Shown here one piece after another: positions 26,001 to 35,000 of a stretch of 64,000 nt of DNA; the first letter of the stretch is position 1, and every line of letters starts with the position of its first letter. This DNA comes from Camarhynchus parvulus (lineage: Eukaryota > Chordata > Aves > Passeriformes > Thraupidae), in contig NC_044574.1 in NCBI RefSeq assembly GCF_901933205.1, positions 42,813,609 through 42,877,608 on the forward strand, given 5' to 3'. The notes below the pieces were generated by a model. It did not search any database and was not told the origin of the DNA. It worked only from the letters and a program-made list of their open reading frames with translations. The translations under genes and the position numbers were made by a program.

Positions 26001-27015
26001 AGCATGTGTGTCAGATTCAGTGACCCCCTCAAAAGTTTAACACCAGAGCTAAAGAGAAAAACATATGGCAAATACAAATGATTAGACAATTATAGATACT
26101 AAGATTAACTGCCACTGTGACAAGATGAGAACTAAGGGCTTTCTTCCAAAACCACCCTTCATCTGAGCCATAAATACCCATCAAAGGGGATCAGAGGGAA
26201 AAATAATCTCATCTCTACACCCAAGAGGGTTTCTGGGAAAAACCTACTGCATGTTATAAATGTGAAAAATCATGATGCCATCACACTCTATCAAGAGGAT
26301 CTCCCAAAATAAATAGTAGTTTATTCTATTAATTCCTTTCTGCTGATTTAATTTTCAATTTTAATTGTGCAGAACAGGCAGATAAAAACAAACGATTGAT
26401 GTTTTTTTGAAATGTACAAAACCTGAAAAGTATGCACTTCTCTTAACATATCTTTTACATTGCTTACAGAACTTTGCACTCAGAGCTGCTCACTGTGGGG
26501 CAGAGTCCTGTGATTTATGAGGGGCAAGAACTTCACAAATAGGAATGGGCCACTTTTTCTTCTCCTCCTTTTTTTTGTCACATTAGAATAACAACAACAA
26601 CAAAAAAACAAAACACACAAAATATGAGAAAACTATCTCAATGTCTTTTAGATTTCCTAGCTTTGTGTTTGTTTTCTAGCATCTTATTCTTATGCATATT
26701 ACTTCAGGAGGGAAAGTTTTCTATTTGCCTACAGCAATTTCATCTTCCTTCTTCATAGCTTCAGCAACAAAAACATCTCAGCTTGGGGGCTCATAAAGGC
26801 AGAATTAACAAGAAAATACACATATATACTGAGCCACATGAACCCTGATCACAGATAGAGATAGGAGCACACACATGCATAGATACAGTCAACTTCTACT
26901 TCCCTTATTCATTGTGAAGTCCAACTGGAAGTACTTAACAGAGGGATATGAAGAAAGTGTGCAGGATATGGGTCTGGAACTTGGAGAAAGAAGTAAATTT
27001 CAGTTCTGAGGGTCA
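20006..27015. other. Unannotated non-coding interval
   Basis: No exon or RNA gene is recognised. A GC-richer stretch at about 24900-25400 carries a 181-codon minus-strand frame (24948-25493) with no family motif. The segments at 24480-24690 and 25530-25720 look like possible conserved non-coding sequence and are discussed in the findings. At about 20090-20165 there is a 'gatcccagcatgctcc...ccagagaaccacagttccc' segment that may be an old repeat I cannot name. A short tandem duplication at 23487 is listed separately. Confidence 0.45.
23487..23534. repeat. Two-copy tandem duplication, 24-bp period
   Basis: The block beginning 'ttggccaattattaaaagta' at 23487-23510 is followed directly by a copy at 23511-23534 that differs at one base (aat/aaa after 'ggcca'). 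It is a recent local duplication inside AT-rich sequence with no associated gene. Confidence 0.92.
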
Positions 27016-27107
27016 AATGAGTTTGTGATGCTTTTGTAAAATAGCAGGAGCTTAAGTCAGCATTTTCAGGATTTATTTTCAATTTTAAGTGTTTTAAAAT
27101 GAGACTG
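27016..27107 (+). repeat. Dispersed direct repeat, copy A (about 92 bp)
   Basis: This block begins 'aatgagtttgtgatgctttt' and runs through 'agcaggagcttaagtcagca' to 'gagactga'. Copy B at 27441-27534 matches it almost base for base over the first ~60 bases and less well afterwards. Flanking sequence is not similar, so the duplicated unit is short. It lies about 1 kb upstream of the Gypsy pol remnant. It could be two copies of one small element, a local duplication, or pieces of a non-coding region of the retroelement. Confidence 0.85.
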
Positions 27108-27440
27108 AGCCCTGATCTTTTTAAAGGGGCATGATGATTTCTCAAAACCAGACCCCTTGCTCCAGTCACATGAAATGCAGTGCAATCAATTTTAGCTCTT
27201 ATTTTTTAAAATCCCACATTTTGACTATGATGGTGCTTGGCTTTTGGTAAGGTTTTTGGGTGTGAAGTCTCAGCTGAAAGTGTGCATGCTCACAACTTAG
27301 CCACCTTCCTGTCAATACGAAAAATTGACCAGGAGGAAATGGAAGAAATTTTACAGTAATTTTTTGCAACATTAATTAATTCTTTGCCAGGGAAAACAAT
27401 GGGAAAACACACATGTATTTGATGGCCTCATTCCCTGAAT

Positions 27441-27534
27441 AATGAGTTTGTGATGCTTTTTGTACAATAGCAGGAGCTTAAGTCAGCATTTTCAGGACTT
27501 CCTCTCAATTTTCAATTATTTAAACTTAGACTGA
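27441..27534 (+). repeat. Dispersed direct repeat, copy B (about 94 bp)
   Basis: This is the partner of the block at 27016-27107, in the same orientation, 425 bases further on. The left two thirds differ by an extra T and a single A/C change. The right third is more diverged, although both copies end in a 'gactga' motif. No terminal inverted repeats or target-site duplications are evident. Confidence 0.85.
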
Positions 27535-28029
27535 TTTTAAGATTACCATGACAATGAAACACCCCAGGAGCCCTCACACCTCTATATTCTGCTACATTAG
27601 GACAGATTTCTAGTGAAAGAAGGACAGGTCTGCAAGGATACAGAAGAACTTAATTGAACAGAGGCCTTGACACAACACTAGTGGTGTCCACACCAACAGG
27701 AATGGAGGGAAGTGAGTTGGGTGAGGAAAGTTGAGTAAGGTCCTCTCAGATTTTAGAGATTGAAGCGGGAAAATAAACAAGTATAAAGCAGTCTCCTGCG
27801 TCAGAAGGCAAAGCAGGAACAAGAACAAAGTACCTGAGAGGAGGCACAGGACAGCATTCAGAAATTAAAAGTGGGAAAGAACTAGTTAAAAACAAATAAT
27901 GAGCGACTGGGTCATTTCCACCACTTGCACTCATGGATGAACATACATGCCAGTAAGGTCTGCAGTAATTTGCAATATTACAGGACACTCTGGGAGATGT
28001 ATTCATTCCCAGAGGTTAAAAAACTGACT
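27535..28029. other. Unassigned sequence upstream of the Gypsy pol remnant
   Basis: In an intact element the gag and protease region would lie here. I find no zinc-knuckle spacing (C-C-H-C) and no DTGA-type protease motif in any forward frame. The region has either decayed beyond recognition by eye or was never part of this insertion. Confidence 0.4.
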
Positions 28030-28033
28030 GCTC

Positions 28034-28640
28034 AACACAACACACTGATGGCATCACTGTATCAGTCTAAAAAAAACACTGGAGGAAAGACTAAGCTCAC
28101 CCCCCACTACACAATGGAATAGAGCTCCCTACAGTGTGCAGACTCAGGATGTGTTCACTTCAGCGCTTCCCCATCAACAAGCAGCAGCAGACAGCCCAGG
28201 CCCTGTCAGTGCTGCAGGGGAAATAGCCAAACCCACTGAATGGCATTCACCAGCGGTTACAAGCCTTAACAAAAACAGCCAAGTCAGCACATCCTTTGAC
28301 CTAAATCAACAAAACAAAGTGCTTGGGAGAAGCACTGTCGTATTCGCAGTGGACAGCATCTTTCCAAGATGAATGCCCAAGTTTTATTCCCCTCTTAGAT
28401 GCCGCAAATGGTTTTTGGCAGATGCTTCTACACCCAGATGGCGCCAAGTTAACTACTTTTATTATGCCTTTTGGATGGTAATCCTTCCACAGACTTCCTT
28501 TTGGCATTGCTACTGCACCCAATATATTCCAAAGGAAATGACAAAGCTACTGCAGCACCTGGAAAGGGATAGCTGCTTGTACAGACAAAGTCCTGGGATA
28601 TTGCCATTGGGAAGAGAAATATGATAAAAGCCAGTCTAGA
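28034..28640 (+). pseudogene. Gypsy reverse transcriptase pseudogene
   Basis: Frame 2 (28124-28372) gives APYSVQTQ, then PTEW at 28232-28243, then 'LNKNSQV', 'FDLNQQNKV' and 'RSTVVFAVDSI', matching the pre-RT and first RT blocks where intact members have PTEW...KKNGKVRICVDLK. It ends at a stop at 28370. Frame 3 resumes at 28398 with DAANGFWQMLLHPDGAKLTT and MPFGW, where DAANGFWQ is the block holding the first catalytic aspartate. After an in-frame stop (28479) comes RLPFGIATAPNIFQRK, then another stop (28539). The neighbouring frame carries MTKLLQHLE from 28538. The expected YxDD-type active site at about 28565-28600 is degraded: no DD pair is readable. At least three frame or stop lesions make this a pseudogene. 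The PFGI-x-AP-x-IFQR-x-M signature separates it from vertebrate retroviral RT. Confidence 0.9.
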
Positions 28641-28989
28641 TTTCCAGAGACAGTTGGTATTCAGGTCTGAAAGGCAATAAGCACTGGGCTACATCAAACT
28701 AGCTGAACAACTGAGATAACACACATGAAAACCAGGCACTAAGGCAGACTGAGAAAGGGTAAATTGGCCTAAGAAAGTAATAAATTAATGCAAACTCCTG
28801 AATCTATGTCAAAGTGAAATGAAGACTGGGTTATGAATGGTAGCAATATATCCTTGTAATGAACTCCTGGAAAATGAAATCACCTGATATTTGAATATAA
28901 TACAAGAATATGTTTTCACCTGAGTGGAAGCCCTACCTGAAGCACATAATTCTCCTTTCCCATAACCACTCAGAGCCACCTGCAACATA
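28641..28989 (+). pseudogene. Connection region between RT and RNase H (Gypsy)
   Basis: This stretch has the length expected for the RT thumb and RT-RNase H connection of a Ty3/Gypsy pol. Only weak matches are readable, such as 'EKYDKSQ' near its start. It is assigned mainly by its position between two confident domains. Confidence 0.55.
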
Positions 28990-29310
28990 ACAACCCAGTC
29001 AGACTGGCGGGGCTGCTATGTACTGCTCCTAGACATTTGCTGACGACATAAATCACTCTCTGCAGACTGAGAACTGTCTCATTGTAAAGGAAACACGTGA
29101 AAAATGTAGGGAAAAAGCTCTTCCAGAGAGTTAATTCAACTTTTGACTGACCACAAACCACTTGTACCCCTGATAAATAAGAAAGACTTGGATCATGTGC
29201 CAGTGACTTGTCAAGCCCTACTTAGGGCTTAACTAGGTAGAATCCGCAGACATAACACAGTGTTGTGCCTGGCACAGCCTTGCCCACTGGCACTACCCTG
29301 CTCAGATAAC
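28990..29310 (+). pseudogene. Gypsy RNase H pseudogene
   Basis: SQTGGAAM is encoded at about 28997-29020, matching the DASQTGLGAVL block that carries the first RNase H acidic residue. The preceding aspartate codon is not clear. At about 29063 comes QTENCLIV, matching the TEKE-LAIV helix. At 29146-29229 an uninterrupted frame reads TDHKPLVPLINKKDLDHVPV and continues to a stop, which is the strongest single match in the element. At 29262-29282 VVPGTAL corresponds to the YVPGK-L box that normally leads into ADTLSR, seen here as a diverged TTLLR. RNase H would have removed the RNA strand during reverse transcription. The reading frame changes between these blocks. Confidence 0.88.
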
Positions 29311-29800
29311 TTGCAAATGTGACAGATGTATGAATATTGCAAGTCACTGAGGAAATTAAAGCTTTATGAGAGAGGTCTGCAAGCCTTAAAACCAGTGTCT
29401 GATTCATACTTATAACACATCTGATTGGCCAATACCAAAAATGTAGAGCTGCAATATTAGAGTGTGGGAAAAGTGACTGCCTTAAGTGCATTAGAATCAT
29501 ATCTTTATTCCAGAAAGAAGTAAAATCTCAGAGCCAATATGGTTATCCCAGCAAAAATATCCCTGTGGTACTTCATTACCAAGAATTTTATGAATAAGCT
29601 GAGATGTCTGCTTAGTGGTGTGCCACAGGCAGAAGACATCCTGCTCTTTCTAGCTAGGCCTGTGTGTCCTTGCCTGTGAAACACAAAGACTACTGCAGTC
29701 TGCCACTGAAGGGTGAGATACCACCTTGATCCTCTGAGTTAGGCACATTCCTCACAAATGACCTCCTGGCCCAGTCCTTTCCCACAGGGACTCTCCTGTG
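29311..29800 (+). pseudogene. Gypsy integrase N-terminal region pseudogene
   Basis: After the RNase H the forward frames give weaker but ordered matches. MVIPAK lies at about 29540. A region aligns with the histidine pair of the zinc-binding domain. KHKDYCSLPLKGEIPP at 29679-29726 follows it, where intact members have a zinc-binding cysteine pair and then '...PLxPHEIP'. Then comes a diverged 'GTFLTNDLLA', where members have GTDLF...LLV. The catalytic D,D-35-E core cannot be followed further, so the right edge is uncertain. Confidence 0.65.
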
Positions 29801-31383
29801 TTAGGGCAGTAGTGCTGGAGAAACAATTATTTCCCATTTATTCATGACCCTCCTGGCTAGGTTATTATCCTTTAACATAGTGACTTCTAAACAAATGTTT
29901 TTACTTAAGTGTTTTAAGGTTTAAGCCTTCCAGCAATGCACTGTACATCTCTATCTGACATTTTCTCTCTCTCTTCACTCTCATGGAATTCTTGCTTTCA
30001 GCAACCACATCCATAGTTTTTGATTTCTGGAAAAAATTCTCCTTTCTCATGGTGTCTTGCTCGATCATTGAAGCTGACATGCCAAAAGCTTCCCACCAAG
30101 ATCTTGTTGGCTTTTTTGGCATCCCACTTCTCCACATCTGTTATTTTATATAGCTATCCATAATATTACAATTATTGTGCCAGTAGCTTGTCCTCTTCAT
30201 ATGCAGATCATATCTTTCACAGATTTCTCCCCAAATGGGTGCCTTCTCCGCTACATTAGCTACTCCAGTCCCCAAAAATCCATCTGTATGAAAGCTCTGT
30301 TTTCCCAAAACCATAAATCACCGAGGCCCAAAAATATCTGACAGCCCTATACATCATAAAATAATGACCAGAAAGTAATGCATTCATAACTTGTGATTGA
30401 AGGCCAATGAAAGTGACACAAGAAACTTTCCTTTCCCCCATGCTGTTGCAGCTTAAGTAGCATCCAGAAACTTGCTAATGACTGATGCCCACAAAAACAG
30501 AAATTAATGCTGCTTTTCAAGGAATTATCAGGATTACTTTTTATTTATATTAAAGTGAGCTTCTGTTTGTAGACCTTAAAGTGATACTGCATACCATTCC
30601 CTTACAAATCAGGAGAAGCACACAACAACCTGTGCGTCTCAGAGGATATGCCATCCTTTGCCCACAATCTAAAAATTTGCCTTGAAATGTTGGTGAAAAC
30701 TAGAAGACAGGGATAAAGAAGAGGCATCCCTGAACAGAGGAACATCATGAAGAAGCCATACCCATTTTTTATGATATTCAGCAATACAAAATATCTAAGT
30801 CTATAGAAGGCAATTGGATATAATCATAACACATGCTCTTATTCAATGTAAGATAAAAACTAACATTTATTGCCTACTTAACATTCACATTTCATTCTAC
30901 TAAAATTTTGCTCACAGTCTCATTTCATCTGTGCAATTTGCTGGGCCCTGGCTACTGCCTAATGGACATTGCTCATCACTGTACAGCATTTTTGGGGAGA
31001 GGAGAAGGAAAACAGATGAACAGGCACCATGGCTTCTCAAGCCACAGTTGAAGAGAGGGATAACCCAAGGTAATGGTTACCATAACAGTACCACTTTTCC
31101 TCTTATCCTACCCTTTCTATAATGGTTTTCTATACTATCTCCTATATTATCTCACACTGCATGTTGTCCCACTTGAAAAATTTACTCATGGGTCTACAAT
31201 GGGGCATGGGCATTTGCAGTTTATTGGGTGGGCACCTCCATCAGCCAAGGTCAAACCACTGCAGCCTGTCAGAGTGACAGGTCTATGATTTGTGAGACCT
31301 TACAGGAAAAGTCTAACATTTTTTCTCCCAATGTCAGTGTTAAAAGCAAAATCAGGTACATTTTTTAGCCAAATCTCACAATC
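29801..31383. other. Unassigned sequence downstream of the Gypsy remnant
   Basis: The integrase core and 3' LTR of the element would be expected in the first part of this interval but are not recognisable. A minus-strand frame of 78 codons at 29901-30137, rich in Lys, Arg and Glu, lies here and matches nothing I know. No other repeat or gene is seen. Confidence 0.45.
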
Positions 31384-31524
31384 AATAAAATCCACCACCC
31401 CGAACAAAAAAAAACCAAAAAAAAAAAAAAAAAAAAAAACCCAAAAACAAACAAACAAACAAAAAAAACCAAAAACAACAACAACAAAAAAAACCAAAAA
31501 AAAACCCAAAAACAAAAACAAAAC
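31384..31524 (+). repeat. AATAAA signal followed by a long A-rich tract
   Basis: An AATAAA hexamer at 31384-31389 is followed 16 bases later by about 119 bases of A-rich sequence (31406-31524) made of A-runs broken by CC, CAAA and AAC units. That spacing is what a reverse-transcribed polyadenylated RNA would leave. Equally, it could be a plain A-rich microsatellite with a chance AATAAA. No coding homology is visible just upstream and I could not identify target-site duplications. Confidence 0.7.
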
Positions 31525-31919
31525 AGCTGAGCCCCAGACCTCAAAGCAAGCAGTTAATGAGTCTTAACGACTGAATTATCATTAAAAATTCACAAACAGA
31601 AAGAAAAAACTTCACCAAATATTTGAGAAAATCAACACCGAGACTGCTCCCAGCCCTTGTCAGGAACTGTTCAACACTAGAACAGGTCAAAGCTCTGAAA
31701 AGCAAATGTCTTTGTCTCCAGGCATGTGCACAGTTATGTCTAAAGAGTGCAGTGTTCAACTTACACCTGGGCTTTTTTTTGGAAAAGAGGAAATAGGTGT
31801 TTTCTTACCTGTCTCTTGAAAGAAAGAAGAAAATCTTGTCACAGGGCACAGTTGAGCACAGGAACACAGAAAGGGCCTGCAGCATCCCTGCTCCCAGAGA
31901 GATGCACAGCTTCACCAAA
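31525..31919. other. Unannotated non-coding interval
   Basis: Nothing is recognised between the A-rich tract and the CR1 3' end. Part of it may be the diverged upstream portion of that CR1 copy, but no CR1 block is readable. Confidence 0.4.
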
Positions 31920-32034
31920 CCAGGCCAAGGAATACATCATCTAATTGCACAGTCAGGTCTGCTTTCAGCATGGGGTTGGACCAGATGACCTCCAAGCATC
32001 CTTGCAATCTAGAATTTAATGATTCTAATCAGTA
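31920..32034 (+). mobile_element. CR1 LINE 3' end fragment
   Basis: The right part reads 'ggggttggaccagatgacct' then 'ccaagcatccttgcaatct' and ends with 'aatgattct'. This matches the characteristic CR1 3' terminus (ggttggactagatgacctcc...ttccaac...atgattct). The left part is much more diverged, so the left edge is a guess. CR1 copies are typically 5'-truncated because reverse transcription starts at the 3' end. Only untranslated 3' sequence is present, so this copy is inactive. Confidence 0.8.
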
Positions 32035-35000
32035 AATAATAAAAAAAATATATATTCTACCAGTGAGATGTTTTTGATATGTTCTTGTCATAGCTATAAT
32101 AGCTGATCTAAAGTATTCAATGTGAAAAATATATTGTCATACAAATTCCTCTTCTGCAGCGCACTGTTTGTGTGTTTTACAGCACACTTTAAAATAGGAC
32201 ACAACCATAGGCCTTTACTTTGGTTTACTCCTTACAAAGACCCCTCTGTGAAAGAAGAATCTTGTGCTAAGTGGCTTAGGGCTACCACATCTGCAGCGAA
32301 GTCATGAGCTGCTGGGACAAGGATCTTACACCTTTCCTGCCTCTCCCTGTACATCTCTGGCCCTCATGGCACACATCCTGCAGTGCCCAATTACTTCCCC
32401 TTATCTACAGTATTCGTAGAACTTTCTGGGGTTTGTGTCTGGCCATTATTTTTGTACCAATCTTGCAGCAAGTGACCACAGCATTACCTTTCCAAACTGT
32501 GTGCTTGAAAGTGTTATCCATTTCAATAGGAAAGAAAGCCCAAGGACACAGATGCTGAGCAAGTATCTAACTGCTTAGCTTTCTACCAGACAACCAAGGG
32601 TTTTTTGCTTAACTGCCAAAAGCAGAACAACAAAACTGTTTGCCAGATCCTACTCACTGTCCATGCAAGTCCCTTCCCATCCATCAGAGACTGTTCAGCT
32701 CCAGACAGGACAGGGCAGAACAACCTGGCCCTTCCCTTCAGCTTTATTGCCCACTGCAGGCACATACATGTGTCCCACCCCAGAGAATGTCAGGCCACTG
32801 GCCATTGACATAATAATTCCTTTGAAATGCCAGTGCTCAAAACCAGTAGAGTCCCCAGCTACCCTTGTAGCAGTGAAAGCCAAGTTTCCAAAGACTGCAA
32901 GGCAAAGAGGGGTGTTTCCAAGGGCAAGAATAGCAGTCATGTTCCTGACTGGTTGCTGTCCTTGAAAAAAAAAAATTGTCTTGCATGTGTGAGCAGCTGG
33001 GGCAGGGCATGATCTTCCTCCAGGGACATCCTCTCTTTGCATTGTTTTCCCTTTTTAAGAGTACAAGTGTTGGGCAGCCGCCTGCAACTGTTTCACTGTA
33101 GGATGAAATGAAATATAGTGTTCTTAATAAAAGAAAAAAGTAACTCACACAATAGGAAGATTTAGTTAGGTTTCTGAAAAAGGAAGAGCAAAGAAGCAGT
33201 TCTCCCCACATGTCTAAGGCATCTGAGAGTAAATGTTTGACTCATATAGCTGCAAGGGGTTCGGCAACATATGCCAAATTTCCAGTGGGACAGGCAGAAG
33301 GGCCAGTGAGAAGGGATGCTGACAGGCTAGGAAAGGAGTAGCAGTGTGGTATTTTAACAAAGACAAAAAGTGTAGCTCTGCATGTGAGAGCAGCTTTGCT
33401 AATGCAGTTGAGTTTCTCAGGCCACATAGCTGAACTGTCAGTGGGTTTGGCTGTGTCACCTCAGTATAAGCAAAGCCTGATGAAATGTGAGTAATTTCTA
33501 AAAGAAAGCATTTCTGTGGGTTTGATTCTCTGTTTTGTGGTCATTGCCTTGGAAGGAACAATAGTAATTTTGGGCTTTTGCACTTGTATATATAAAACAA
33601 AAAGGGGGAGATAGAGATTTAGCAATGGTTAAAACCTTGCTGAGGGCCTGCAGTCAGAGCCTTGCTGGAGCCACAGGGTCACCTGGACTGCTGGCAGCCA
33701 GCTCTGCGCAGGCAAGGGGACTGCCTGCTCTGGGGCTTGGCACAGGTTGCCCTCCCATTCCACCTCCTCCATGCTGGGAGCTGAGCTGAGGGTGAGGCAA
33801 GCAGAATCTCACCTGACAGAGCTAGGGAGGACACTCACACTGCCCCTGCTCCACACCCAGCACAGGCACACTCTCTCCCTCCAAACCTGAGCGTCAGGAA
33901 CTGGCAGGATAAGCAGGAGACACTGGAAATCAGCCAGTGCAGAGCAGTGACATGAGTGCTCAGGGTCTTATCAACACCTAGAGTCACTTGAAGGAAGGCA
34001 CCTTCCTCAACATGGCTTCCATGTCCCTACATTGTCCCCCTAGAGCCGGTCCATACACTGGTCCCCACCAACCCATTTTTTCCAGAACAGTTAAACACTG
34101 TGCAGAATGGTTAAGACTCACGATTCCTCAGCTCAAATTTAACATCTCCTTGCCTCACAGATGCATCTGCTGTTGAGGACACTTTCCTCTCTGACTTTTC
34201 AGGAGCACTCTGGCAGTCACAGTCCCACTCCCAGAGACACTAAATGCTGGGACCAAAGCCCCTTCGCAGAGTGTGGCTCCAGTGACCTGACAGGTGCCCT
34301 GCCTGACTCCCTACACATCCCACACAGACAAGATTTCCTCAGCAGCTCAATCCCAGGTTTCTCAAGGCAGGGGCTCAGACCTCTGGTTCCTTTAAGTAAT
34401 TTTATTATGGCAGCAAGAGAGTAAAAGCTCAAGCTTTTGCCTTGGAGAAGGGACACTGAACAAAGGAAACACTGGGCTTTTATACCCTGAGGCTGGGGTC
34501 TTCCTCCTTCCACAGCTGCTGCTGTGTCTCTGAGTGTTTGGTCACCTGTCTGAGCTAAAGATCCTCCTGCCCTTTGTTGGGCAAAGGGGCAGCACCAGGT
34601 CACAGCCTCTTGCTTCGAGCTGTCCTCACCCAGGGCTCAATCCAAGCTGCACCCTGAGCTACCTACATGGTAGCTACCTACATCATGGACTCCTCAACAA
34701 CTGCCATAGGGTTAAGGGCCTGGCAGCTCCTACCTCTGGCAGGAGCTCACCTTTGAGCTCACAGAAGTCTGTCAAATCCAAGGCACTTCAAAAGCCCAAG
34801 TAACTTGCATTATGAAAGCTGTGTAGATGTTTCCAACAAAATTTTGACTCGCTGAAAAATTTCCAAGGAAATCTAAGAGTTCACTGTGCAGCTCTGAGTT
34901 GAGAAAAACAAAAACAAAATAGCATGGTCTTACTTGGGTTGCAACTGTAGCTCAGTTACAGTTATCTGCTCTAAAAAATCTTTTCCTTTATTAAAATTCT

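Larger units (their letters stand above)
28030..29800 (+). mobile_element. Degenerate Ty3/Gypsy LTR retrotransposon, pol remnant
   Basis: Across about 1.77 kb, the three forward frames in turn give recognisable pieces of a Ty3/Gypsy pol polyprotein in the correct order: pre-RT segment, reverse transcriptase, RNase H, integrase N-terminus. The spacing is nearly native: about 185 codon-equivalents separate the RT active-site region from the RNase H TDHKPL box, as in intact members. The insertion has therefore decayed mainly by point changes and small indels, not large deletions. Stops and frameshifts interrupt every domain and the RT catalytic box is not preserved, so nothing functional is encoded. 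LTRs, primer-binding site, gag and the integrase catalytic core were not found. Ty3/Gypsy elements are uncommon in birds, so this is probably an old insertion. The family assignment is firm; the boundaries are approximate. Confidence 0.87.

Noticed and set aside
31292..31567. Lys/Thr-rich 91-codon frame
   Set aside because: Most of it is translation of the A-rich simple tract.
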